16,323 nt of DNA from JBJXHB01 sp046160725 (GTDB lineage Bacteria > Pseudomonadota > Gammaproteobacteria > Burkholderiales > Burkholderiaceae_C), in the NCBI GenBank assembly GCA_046160725.1, contig JBJXHB010000501.1, positions 1-16,323 of the forward strand, given 5' to 3'. Below are positions 1 to 9,368 of this stretch, in pieces. Under the pieces are notes generated by a model. That model made no database searches. It worked only from the letters and a program-made list of their open reading frames with translations, and was not told the origin of the DNA. The position numbers and the translations under genes were made by a program. Numbering within the stretch: the stretch's first letter is position 1; each line of letters starts with the position of its first letter.

Positions 1-1171
1 AGGCCGCGACGCCGGCCGCGCTGAGGGCCGCCAGGGCCAGCATCACCTCGCGGTAGCCGGCCAGCCAGGCCAGCAGGCCGGCGCCGGCCAGCGGCGCGGC
101 GGCCCGGGCCAGCAGGCTCATGGCCGACATCGCGCCACCGATGCGGCCGATGTGGGTGCGGCCGAAGTACTCCGGCACGATGCCGCCGCGCACGATGGTG
201 ATCACGCCGTTGGCCAGGCCGAACAGCAGCGCGAACAGCCACAGCGCCAGCCAGGACGATGTCAGCGCGAACAGCACCAGTGCCAGCGGCTGCCCGAGCA
301 GCACCACGCTGCCCACCGCATGCAGCGAGAAGCGGCTGCCGATCCAGACCTGGATCAGCCGTCCGGCCACCTGGGCCGGGCCGATCCAGACCACCACCGC
401 CAGCGCATCGGTCTCGCTCAGGCCCTTGTCGGCAAAGGCCGGCATCACATGGGCCCACAGCAGGGCGCCGGCAAAGGCATACAGCGTGAAGCAGCCTGTC
501 AGCAGCCAGAACGCGGGCTGGTGCAGCGCCTGTTGCAGCGTGGCGTCGGCCAGCGCGTCGGTGCCGGTGGCGCGCGGCGGCTCGGCCGGTCCGCGCAGTG
601 CCCAGGCATGCAGCGGCGCGACAAAGAACAGCAGCAACGCGCCCAGCCCCAGCAGCGCCGGCCGCCAGCCCCAGGCCTGGATCAGCCAGACACAGGCCGG
701 AAACGACAGCGTGCTGGCAAAGCCGGCCACCAGTGTCAACCACACGATGCCCTGGCGGTAGCGGTCCGGATAGCGCTTGGTGAGGATGGCGAACGCCGGG
801 TCGTACAGCGTGAAGGCCATGGCGCTGCCCATCAACGCCCACACGGCATAGAAGTGCCAGGGCTCGGTGACAAAGGCCCACAGCAGGATGCCCAGGCCGC
901 CCGCAGCGGCACCGCCGGCCAGCACGGCCCGGCCGTGGCCGCGGTCGATGGCCGCTCCGGCGGCGTAGGTCGCGGCGCCCCACATGGCCAGCCCCAGCGT
1001 ATTGGCGCCCATCAGCGTGGCCTTGCTCCAGCCCAGCTCGCGCTGCATCGGCAGCACGAAGGACGAGAAGGCGTAATACAGGGCGGCCCAGACCAGGATC
1101 TGGCCCAGCGCCAGGGTGGCCACGGTGGCGCGGAAACCGAGGCCAGGAGCAGCAGCAGGCATCGTCATCAT
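1..1171 (-). CDS. MFS transporter (3' end off the window edge)
   Basis: Reading the minus strand from the ATG at 1171 gives 390 uninterrupted residues that leave the window at base 1. The protein is a chain of hydrophobic segments, consistent with a 12-helix major facilitator superfamily transporter of about 400 residues, so probably only a few C-terminal residues are missing. Residues about 72-83 read GAAIDRGHGRAV, a form of the MFS loop 2-3 motif (GxxxDRxGR) just after the second helix. Three in-frame ATG codons lie at 1171, 1168 and 1162 (MMTMPAAAP), and no strong ribosome binding site separates them, so the exact start is uncertain. The gene is divergent from the acyl-CoA dehydrogenase gene at 1324, so the two may share regulation. 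The substrate cannot be read from sequence; a carboxylate or the compound handled by the neighbouring dehydrogenases is only a guess from context. Confidence 0.88.
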   Translation of the reverse strand, partial: MMTMPAAAPGLGFRATVATLALGQILVWAALYYAFSSFVLPMQRELGWSKATLMGANTLGLAMWGAATYAAGAAIDRGHGRAVLAGGAAAGGLGILLWAFVTEPWHFYAVWALMGSAMAFTLYDPAFAILTKRYPDRYRQGIVWLTLVAGFASTLSFPACVWLIQAWGWRPALLGLGALLLFFVAPLHAWALRGPAEPPRATGTDALADATLQQALHQPAFWLLTGCFTLYAFAGALLWAHVMPAFADKGLSETDALAVVVWIGPAQVAGRLIQVWIGSRFSLHAVGSVVLLGQPLALVLFALTSSWLALWLFALLFGLANGVITIVRGGIVPEYFGRTHIGRIGGAMSAMSLLARAAAPLAGAGLLAWLAGYREVMLALAALSAAGVAA

Positions 1172-1323
1172 GATAGGCGCGGGTATGTCCCAGTCCGCCC
1201 GGCCGGCGGGTTGTCGCGCAGCAGGCAGCAGGCATACGAACGGTCGTGCTAAAAACCGGCATCGTCCCCGGGCCGCCACGGCCCCCATCGGGCCGCCCGG
1301 CGCGGCCAACGGAGCCCCCCACC
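1172..1323. promoter_or_regulatory. Divergent promoter region between MFS gene and acyl-CoA dehydrogenase operon
   Basis: This 152-bp spacer separates divergent genes and must hold the start signals for both. No convincing sigma-70 -35/-10 pair is visible; TTGTCG at 1211 is a weak -35 candidate. The clearest elements are the palindrome at 1236-1247, described separately, an AT-richer patch just after it (GCTAAAAA, 1248-1255), and GGAG at 1311-1314, spaced 9 nt before the dehydrogenase ATG and a plausible Shine-Dalgarno site. Confidence 0.5.
1236..1247. promoter_or_regulatory. Candidate TetR-family operator palindrome
   Basis: ACGAACGGTCGT is an inverted repeat with five of six base pairs matched; only the A5/G8 pair fails. 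It resembles the ACGAACG...CGT-type operators bound by TetR/AcrR-family repressors that often control acyl-CoA dehydrogenase and fatty-acid genes. It lies in the divergent spacer, 76 bp upstream of the dehydrogenase ATG and 64 bp upstream of the MFS start, where a repressor could control both genes. No regulator gene is present in the window. The assignment is from pattern and position only. Confidence 0.4.
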
Positions 1324-2508
1324 ATGGACCTGAACTTCACCGCGGAGGAACAGGCGTTCCGCGAGAGCACCCGCGCCTGGGTGCGCGAGAACCTGCCCGC
1401 CGCGACTGCCCACAAGGTGCACCACTCGCTGCACCTCACGCGCGAGGACCAGCAGGGCTGGGCCCAGATCCTCGGCAAGAAGGGTTGGCTGGGCTACGGC
1501 TGGCCGACGGCCTTTGGCGGGCCGGGCTGGACCGCCGTTCAGCGCCACCTGTTCGAGGAAGAGTGCGCCCTGGCCGGTGCGCCGCGCATCGTGCCCTTCG
1601 GCCCGGTGATGGTGGCGCCGGTGATCATGGCCTTCGGCTCGCCTGAGCAGCAGGCCCGGCACCTGCCCGGCATCGCCAGCGGCGACGTCTGGTGGAGCCA
1701 GGGCTACAGCGAGCCGGGCTCGGGCTCTGACCTGGCCAGCCTGAAGACCCGTGCCGAGCGCCGCGGCGACAAGTACATCGTCAACGGCCAGAAGACCTGG
1801 ACCACGCTCGGCCAATACGGCGAGTGGATCTTCTGCCTGGTGCGCACCGCCGCCGAGGGCAAGCCGCAGCTGGGCATCAGCTTCCTGCTGATCGACATGA
1901 AGAGCCCCGGCATCACGGTGCGGCCCATCATCACGCTGGACGGCGCGCACGAGGTCAACGAGGTGTTCTTCGACAACGTCGAGGTGCCGGCCGAGAACCT
2001 CGTCGGCGAGGAGAACAAGGGCTGGACCTATGCCAAGTACCTGCTCGGCCACGAGCGCACCGGCATCGGCGATGTCAACCGCGCCAAGCGCGAGCTCGAG
2101 CGCGTCAAGCGCCTGGCCAGGAGCGAGGGCGTGTGGGACGACGCGCGCTTCCGCGACCAGGTCGCGCTGCTCGAGGTGGACGTGGTGGCGCTGGAGATGC
2201 TCACGCTGCGCGTGCTGTCGGCCGAGAAGGGCCAGACCAAGGCCCTGGACGTGGCCGGGCTGCTGAAGATCCGCGGCAGCGAGATCCAGCAGCGCTATTC
2301 CGAGCTGATGATGCTGGCCGGCGGGCCTTTCACCAGCCCCTATGTGCAGGAGGCCATGCAGGCCGGCTGGCAGGGCGACTGGTTTGCGCGCTTCGCGATC
2401 TGCGCGCCGCTGGCGGGGGTGTACTTCAACCACCGCAAAACCACCATCTACGGTGGCTCCAACGAGGTCCAGCGCAACATCATCTCGTCGCAGGTGCTGG
2501 GCAGCTGA
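1324..2508 (+). CDS. Acyl-CoA dehydrogenase, large-subunit type (PimC-like)
   Basis: A 394-residue flavoprotein predicted to catalyse alpha,beta-desaturation of an acyl-CoA in the cytoplasm, passing electrons to ETF. The N-terminal helical domain starts MDLNFTAEEQAFRE. The middle beta domain has YSEPGSGSDL (128-137), the flavin/substrate loop typical of the family. The C-terminal helical domain ends in IYGGSNEVQRN (375-385). The usual catalytic glutamate of the MCAD type (YEGT) is Gly here. Instead E244 in LGHERTGI sits where LCAD and isovaleryl-CoA dehydrogenase carry theirs, so the enzyme looks catalytically competent. The start was chosen at ATG 1324 because GGAG lies 9 nt upstream and the N-terminus fits the family; in-frame sequence upstream is low-complexity. 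An 80-nt gap separates it from a second dehydrogenase gene, the arrangement seen in pimC-pimD and similar alpha2beta2 enzymes. The acyl substrate is unknown. Confidence 0.92.
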   Translation: MDLNFTAEEQAFRESTRAWVRENLPAATAHKVHHSLHLTREDQQGWAQILGKKGWLGYGWPTAFGGPGWTAVQRHLFEEECALAGAPRIVPFGPVMVAPVIMAFGSPEQQARHLPGIASGDVWWSQGYSEPGSGSDLASLKTRAERRGDKYIVNGQKTWTTLGQYGEWIFCLVRTAAEGKPQLGISFLLIDMKSPGITVRPIITLDGAHEVNEVFFDNVEVPAENLVGEENKGWTYAKYLLGHERTGIGDVNRAKRELERVKRLARSEGVWDDARFRDQVALLEVDVVALEMLTLRVLSAEKGQTKALDVAGLLKIRGSEIQQRYSELMMLAGGPFTSPYVQEAMQAGWQGDWFARFAICAPLAGVYFNHRKTTIYGGSNEVQRNIISSQVLGS

Positions 2509-2588
2509 GGCCGCCGGCAGCGCGACACCATCAACGGCAGCCCCGCGCGGGCGCCCGCCGCCGGCACGGCGGCCCACAGGAGACCCTC

Positions 2589-3716
2589 ATGGACTTTGAT
2601 TTCTCGGATGACCAGCACGCGCTGCGCGATGTGGTCGCGCGCTGGGTGGACAAGAGCTTCGGCTTCGAGCGCCGGCTCGGCCTGGCCACGGCCGGCGGTG
2701 CCACCCGCGCCGTCTATGGCGAGCTGGCCGAGCTGGGCCTGACCGGCCTGGCCATCGCCGAGGCGCATGGCGGCATGGGCTTCGGCCCGGTCGAGGCCAT
2801 GGTGGTGCAGGAGGAGCTGGGCCGCGGCCTGGTCAACGCGCCCTATGCCGCTGCGGCGCTGGTGGCGCCGTCGCTGCTGGCCGGCGCGCCGACGGCGCTG
2901 GCCGAGGCCTGGCTGCCACGGATGGTCGCCGGCGAGGCGCTGGTGGTGCTGGCGCACCAGGAGCGGCAGGCGCGGTATCGGCTGGACGATGTGACGACGC
3001 GCGCCGAGCATGGCCCGGCCGGCTGGACCCTGACCGGCCACAAGAGCGTAGTGCCGGCGGCCGACGAGGCCGATGCCTACATCGTGCCGGCGCGCATCGC
3101 CGGCACGCAGACCGACCGCTCGGGCATCGGCCTGTTCCTGGTCGAGCGGACAGCGGCCCAGGTGCAGGCCTATGCGACGCAGGACGGCGCGCGGGCCGGC
3201 GAGGTGGTGCTGCAGGGCGCGGCGGCGCAGTTGATCGTCGAGGACGGCCTGGGCGCGCTGGAGCGGGCCGCCGACATCGGCATCGCCGCCGCCTGCGCCG
3301 AGGCCGTCGGCCTGATGGAGCGGCTGCTGGCCATTACTGTCGAGTACATGAACACGCGCAAGCAGTTCGGCAGCACGCTGGCGGGCTTCCAGGCCCTGCG
3401 GCACCGCGTGGCGGACATGAAGATGCAGCTGGAGCTGGGCCGCTCGATGAGCTACTACGCCACGTTGAAGCTGGGCGAGCCGCCGGAGCAGCGCCGGCGC
3501 GCCTTGAGCCAGGCCAAGCTGCAGCTGGGCCGCAGCATGCGGCTGGTCGGCCAGGAAGCGATCCAGCTGCACGGCGGCATCGGCGTGACGCAGGAGTACA
3601 TCGCCGGTCACTACTTCAAGCGGCTGACGATGCTGGAGTTCGCCTTCGGCGACACGCTGCACCACACCGGCGAGGTCAGCGCCCGCATGCTGGACACTGC
3701 AGGCGTGTTTGCTTGA
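2589..3716 (+). CDS. Acyl-CoA dehydrogenase, small-subunit type (PimD-like)
   Basis: A 375-residue acyl-CoA dehydrogenase paralogue of the gene before it. AGGAGA at 2578-2583 lies 5 nt before the ATG and supports this start. The C-terminal FAD-binding features are present: TRKQFGSTLAGFQ (256-268), and QLHGGIGVTQEY (326-337), the conserved LHGGxGxT segment. The middle domain lacks the YxEPxxGSDL loop, and no glutamate occupies the usual catalytic position near FAFGDT (351-356). Divergence of the active-site loop in one member of an adjacent pair is typical of heteromeric dehydrogenases such as PimC/PimD or the mycobacterial ChsE-type pairs. I infer that this protein pairs with the 1324-2508 product and helps form the flavin and acyl-CoA sites. 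It could still be an independent enzyme on a different substrate. Confidence 0.88.
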   Translation: MDFDFSDDQHALRDVVARWVDKSFGFERRLGLATAGGATRAVYGELAELGLTGLAIAEAHGGMGFGPVEAMVVQEELGRGLVNAPYAAAALVAPSLLAGAPTALAEAWLPRMVAGEALVVLAHQERQARYRLDDVTTRAEHGPAGWTLTGHKSVVPAADEADAYIVPARIAGTQTDRSGIGLFLVERTAAQVQAYATQDGARAGEVVLQGAAAQLIVEDGLGALERAADIGIAAACAEAVGLMERLLAITVEYMNTRKQFGSTLAGFQALRHRVADMKMQLELGRSMSYYATLKLGEPPEQRRRALSQAKLQLGRSMRLVGQEAIQLHGGIGVTQEYIAGHYFKRLTMLEFAFGDTLHHTGEVSARMLDTAGVFA

Positions 3717-3772
3717 GCACCCACCCGCCGGTAGCGGCGGCTTTTGCACCCACCCGCCGGTACCGGCGGCTT
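3717..3772 (+). repeat. Two tandem 27-bp hairpin units in an intergenic spacer
   Basis: Immediately after the dehydrogenase stop codon, a 27-bp unit (3717-3743) is repeated at 3746-3772 with a single mismatch and a 29-bp period. Each unit folds into the same 6-bp stem, CCGCCG/CGGCGG. The loop is GTAG in copy 1 and GTAC in copy 2, so the only difference falls in the loop. Copy 1 is followed by CTTTT, which looks like a short rho-independent terminator or attenuator; copy 2 is followed by CTTGT. Copy 2 forms a perfect 16-bp palindrome. The units lie between the dehydrogenase pair and the solute-binding protein gene and may set relative expression or protect the 3' end of the mRNA. Confidence 0.75.
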
Positions 3773-3822
3773 GTACAGCTACCCAGCCGGGCATCGTCCC
3801 GGCAGCCCGACCGGAGACCCTT

Positions 3823-4788
3823 ATGAAGCACCTGCGCCGCGGCCTGCTGGCCGCCACCATGATCGCCTGCGCCGCCACGGCGCTGCCGTTGCAGGCCCAG
3901 GACAAGCCGCCGCTGAAGATCCTGGTCGGCTTCCCGCCGGGTGGGTCCGCGGACATCATCGCCCGACTGCTGGCCGATGCAATGCGCGACGACTTCTCCA
4001 ACGTCATTGTCGAGAACAAGCCCGGCGCGGCCGGCCGCATTGCGCTGAACATGGTCAAGACGTCCAAGCCCGACGGCCAGACGGTGCTGGTCGCGCCCAG
4101 CGGGCCGATGGTGGTGTTTCCGCATGTCTTCAAGAAGCTGGACTACGACCCGGTGCGTGACTTCACGCCCGTGTCGCAGCTGGCGCGGTTCCAGTTCGGC
4201 ATCGTGGCCGGCCCGGCGGCCGGCGTGACCAACATTGCGGAGATGCTGGCCAAGGCCAAGGCCGACCCGAAGACGGCGACCTATGCGTCGTCGGGCCAGG
4301 GCACGGTGCCGCATTTCATCGGCGTGCAGCTGGAGCAGGCCGGCGGCGTGACGCTGACCCATGTGCCGTTCCAGGGCGGGGCGCCGGCCAACACGGCCCT
4401 GCTCGGCGGGCATGTGGGCTACAAGGTGGATGTCGTCACCGAGACGCTGCAGCTGCACCGCGATGGCAAGGTCCGCATCATTGCCGTGGCCGGCGCGACG
4501 CGCGACCCGCAGGTGCCGGACGTGCCCACGCTCAAGGAGCAGGGCGTCAACATGGAGGCCAGCGCCTGGTTCGGGATGTATGCCCCGGCCGGCCTCGGCG
4601 GCGCCGACCTGGCGCGGCTGGAGCGGGCCGTGGCCCGCGCCATCAAGTCACCCGCGCTGAGCAAGCGCCTGCAGGAGCTGGGCTTCGAGCCGCTGGGCGG
4701 CAACTCGGCCGAGCTGGCGGCGGCACAGCGTGCCGACCTGGCGCGCTGGGAGAAGCCGATCAAGGCCACCGGCATCCAGCTCGATTGA
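3823..4788 (+). CDS. Tripartite tricarboxylate transporter (Bug family) periplasmic substrate-binding protein
   Basis: A 321-residue exported binding protein. The N-terminus MKHLRRGLLAATMIACAA has basic residues, a hydrophobic core and a likely signal peptidase I site near LPLQAQ (21-26). The mature part shows Bug/TctC hallmarks: ILVGFPPGGSADIIARLL (33-50), VENKPGAAGR (63-72), YASSGQGTVPH (154-164), HVPFQGGAPA (180-189) and PTLKEQG (235-241). The length is normal for the family. GGAGA at 3813-3817, 5 nt before the ATG, supports the start. No TctA or TctB membrane components are present, as is common for orphan Bug proteins in Burkholderiales. These proteins bind small carboxylates or related molecules in the periplasm. 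The location suggests a ligand related to what the dehydrogenases degrade, but this is inference. Confidence 0.93.
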   Translation: MKHLRRGLLAATMIACAATALPLQAQDKPPLKILVGFPPGGSADIIARLLADAMRDDFSNVIVENKPGAAGRIALNMVKTSKPDGQTVLVAPSGPMVVFPHVFKKLDYDPVRDFTPVSQLARFQFGIVAGPAAGVTNIAEMLAKAKADPKTATYASSGQGTVPHFIGVQLEQAGGVTLTHVPFQGGAPANTALLGGHVGYKVDVVTETLQLHRDGKVRIIAVAGATRDPQVPDVPTLKEQGVNMEASAWFGMYAPAGLGGADLARLERAVARAIKSPALSKRLQELGFEPLGGNSAELAAAQRADLARWEKPIKATGIQLD

Positions 4789-4826
4789 TCGGCGGCGCTG
4801 GCGCCCACCGACGCCCACCGACAGCC

Positions 4827-5825
4827 GTGCGCGACACCCTGAGCGACACCGACGGCGGCTGGCCATTTCCCGGCTTGGCCATCGGCCACTGGACATCGCC
4901 CCAGCGGCCCACCGGCTGCAGCGTGCTGCTGTGCCCCCAGGGTGCGACAGCCGGCGTCGCGGTGCGGGGCGGATCGCCGGGCACGCGCGAGACCGACCTG
5001 CTGGCACCGGGGCGTCAGGTGCAGCAGGTGCATGCAGTGCTGCTGACCGGCGGCAGCGCCTTCGGCCTGGACGCCGCCGGCGGCGTGATGCGCTGGCTGG
5101 AGGACCATGGCCACGGCTTGAGCGTCGGCCCGGCGCGGGTGCCGCTCGTGCCGGCCGCGGTGCTGTTCGACCTGATGCTGGGCGATGCCCGGCTGCGCCC
5201 GGATGCCGCTGCCGGCCATGCCGCCTGCAACGCCGCACGGCCGGCACCACCGGCCCAGGGCAATGTCGGCGCTGGCGCCGGTGCCACGGTGGGCAAGCTG
5301 TTCGGCCTGGGGCAGGGCATGAAGGGCGGCATCGGCTGGTCGTGCACCCGGGTGGGCGGCATCCATGTGGCGGCCCTGGTGGCGGTCAATGCGCTGGGTG
5401 ACGTGCTGGATGAGCAGGGTGCCGTGATGGCCGGCGCGCGCGACGCGGACGGCCGCAGCCGCCGCGGCCAGATGCAGCGGCTGCGCGCCGGCGAGCTGCC
5501 AGCGCGGCTGCAGGCGGCCAGTGCCACCACCATCGGCTGCGTGATCACGGATGCGGCGCTGGACAAGACCCAGGCCCATGAGCTGGCCTCGCTGTCGCAC
5601 CATGGTCTGTCCCGAGCGGTCGACCCGATCACGCGGCACGACGGCGACACGTTGTTCGCGCTGGCCACCGGCAGCGCCGGCCGAAGTGCCGACCTGACAA
5701 TGCTCGGCGCCATCGCGGCCGACCAGGTGGCGGCCGCGATACGCTCGGCGGTGCGGCATGCCCGGTCGTTGAGCCTGCCGGGGCTTTCGTTGCCCGCCTG
5801 GTGCGACCTCGAAGACCCGGCCTGA
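4827..5825 (+). CDS. P1-family (S58, DmpA/NylC-like) aminopeptidase/amidohydrolase
   Basis: A 332-residue member of the P1 family of N-terminal nucleophile hydrolases, which self-cleave into two chains and hydrolyse N-terminal amino acid amides, beta-peptides or nylon oligomers. Visible family segments are LTGGSAFGLDAAGGVMRWLE (73-92), GNVGAGAGATVGK (145-157), SATTIGCVITDAALDKTQ (232-249) and DGDTLFALATG (272-282). The self-cleavage site should fall just before the TT pair (T234-T235), where NylC has Asn-Thr; here the preceding residue is Ala. There is no signal peptide, so it is probably cytoplasmic. The start is uncertain: GTG at 4827 gives a family-like N-terminus, while an in-frame TTG at 4785 would overlap the upstream stop codon (TTGA) and add 14 residues. 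Neither has a clear ribosome binding site. Close spacing suggests co-transcription with the binding-protein gene. Confidence 0.85.
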   Translation: MRDTLSDTDGGWPFPGLAIGHWTSPQRPTGCSVLLCPQGATAGVAVRGGSPGTRETDLLAPGRQVQQVHAVLLTGGSAFGLDAAGGVMRWLEDHGHGLSVGPARVPLVPAAVLFDLMLGDARLRPDAAAGHAACNAARPAPPAQGNVGAGAGATVGKLFGLGQGMKGGIGWSCTRVGGIHVAALVAVNALGDVLDEQGAVMAGARDADGRSRRGQMQRLRAGELPARLQAASATTIGCVITDAALDKTQAHELASLSHHGLSRAVDPITRHDGDTLFALATGSAGRSADLTMLGAIAADQVAAAIRSAVRHARSLSLPGLSLPAWCDLEDPA

Positions 5826-5877
5826 CCCCAGGACCGCATACCACCTGCCCTTGATCGACCACCGGAGAAACCGACCC

Positions 5878-7251
5878 ATGCTGCGCCGCCGCCATGTCCT
5901 GCCCCTGCTGACCGCCTCGGCCGCGCTGTGCGCCGGCCTGCTGGGGGCCTGCGCCACCGGGCCCAGTGCGTCCGGCCTGCCGCCGGTGGTGTTCGTGCAC
6001 GGCAACGGCGACTCGGCCGCGCTGTGGACCACCACCCTGTGGCGCTTCGAGAGCGCCGGCTGGCCGCGCGAGCGGCTGCATGCCATCCAGCTGCCCTATC
6101 CGCTGTCGCGCGACGATGACAGCGTGGCCCAGGCCGGCCGCAGCTCGACCGATGACCACATGCGCTTCCTGGCCGCCGAGGTGGCGGCGGTGTTGCAGCG
6201 CACCGGCGCCGACAAGGTGGCGCTGGTGGGCAACTCGCGCGGCGGGAATGCGATCCGCAACTACATCGCCAGCGGCGGTGGCGACAAGCTGGTGACGCAT
6301 GCGGTGCTGGGCGGCACGCCCAACCATGGCGTCTGGTCCAACCCGGCCTTCCGGCCTGGCAGCGAGTTCAACGGCGCCAGCCCCTTCCTCAAGGGTCTGA
6401 ACACCCGGCCCGACGGCAACGAGGTGACGCCCGGCCCGAAGTGGATGACCATCCGGTCGGACCGCAACGACAAGTTCGCGCAGCCGGACGGCATCTGGAT
6501 CGGCGCCCGCGGCCAGCCCACCAACGTGACCTTTGAAGGACCGGCGCTGAAGGGCGCCGACCTGAACGCCGTGCTGCCCGGCCGTGACCACCGCGAGGTG
6601 TCGTTCCATGCCGACGCGTTCTCGCTGGCGGCCACCTTCATCGGCTCGCGCGACGAGCGGCGCGGTGCCATCGTGCCGCAGCCGCGCGTCACGCTGGACG
6701 GGCAGGTCACCGGCTTCACCGCGGCCGGCCCGACCAACCTGCCGCTGGTCGGCGCCACGCTGGAGGTCTATGCGGTGGACGTGGCCAACGGCCAGCGCCG
6801 CGGTGACGCGCTGCTGCGCAAGACCATCGGCGCCGACGGCCGCTGGGGACCCTTGGCCACCGACTCGTCCACGCCGCTGGAGTTCGTGCTCACGGCGCCG
6901 GGCTTTGCCACCACGCACATCTATCGCAGCCCGTTCCTGCGCTCGTCGGACATCGTGCACCTGCGGCCGGAGACCCTGGCAGCGGCCGACAAGGACGCGG
7001 TGTCGGTGGTGTCGATGTCCCGCCCGCGCGGCTACCTGGGCCTGAACCGCGACCGCATGTCGCTGGACGGGGTCACCGCCCTGGTGGACGTGCCGCCCGG
7101 CGTGCCCGGATTTGCCGTCACCAAGCGCAAGTTGGCCGCGGCCTCGGACGCCGGCCGCGCCGTCGCCGCCGAGCTCAACGGCGAGCGCATCGTCGGGCGG
7201 GCCTGGCCCGCGGCCGAGAACCGGGTGGTGATCCTCGAGATGCACTACTGA
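5878..7251 (+). CDS. Exported lipoprotein alpha/beta hydrolase (lipase/esterase) with C-terminal beta domain
   Basis: A 457-residue hydrolase. The N-terminus MLRRRHVLPLLTASAALCAG followed by LLGAC ends in a lipobox, so C25 is probably lipidated and the protein membrane-anchored outside the cytoplasm. The RRRHVLPLL start also loosely resembles a Tat signal. FVHGNGDSAALW (39-50) forms the oxyanion-hole region, and VGNSRGGN (117-124) is the nucleophile elbow with S120 as catalytic serine. The acid is probably an Asp in RSDRNDK (193-199), and the histidine is probably in GRDHRE (235-240). From about residue 270 to 385 a strand-rich segment (VTLDGQVTGF onward) looks like a transthyretin- or carboxypeptidase-regulatory-like beta domain, recalling lipases with a C-terminal beta barrel such as the Archaeoglobus fulgidus enzyme. 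GGAGA at 5864-5868 supports the ATG. The substrate is an ester, lipid or polyester; which one is unknown. Confidence 0.85.
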   Translation: MLRRRHVLPLLTASAALCAGLLGACATGPSASGLPPVVFVHGNGDSAALWTTTLWRFESAGWPRERLHAIQLPYPLSRDDDSVAQAGRSSTDDHMRFLAAEVAAVLQRTGADKVALVGNSRGGNAIRNYIASGGGDKLVTHAVLGGTPNHGVWSNPAFRPGSEFNGASPFLKGLNTRPDGNEVTPGPKWMTIRSDRNDKFAQPDGIWIGARGQPTNVTFEGPALKGADLNAVLPGRDHREVSFHADAFSLAATFIGSRDERRGAIVPQPRVTLDGQVTGFTAAGPTNLPLVGATLEVYAVDVANGQRRGDALLRKTIGADGRWGPLATDSSTPLEFVLTAPGFATTHIYRSPFLRSSDIVHLRPETLAAADKDAVSVVSMSRPRGYLGLNRDRMSLDGVTALVDVPPGVPGFAVTKRKLAAASDAGRAVAAELNGERIVGRAWPAAENRVVILEMHY

Positions 7252-7265
7252 CCGGTGGCCCCGGC

Positions 7266-9367
<2,102 letters not shown>

Positions 9368-9368
<1 letters not shown>

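Noticed and set aside
152..1252. Long plus-strand open frame opposite the MFS gene, rich in Gln, Arg and His
   Set aside because: It is the antisense shadow of a clear transmembrane transporter reading; the composition is low-complexity and matches no protein family.
1249..2577. 442-codon minus-strand open frame opposite the first acyl-CoA dehydrogenase
   Set aside because: It mirrors the codons of a well-recognised enzyme in high-GC DNA and has no recognisable domain.
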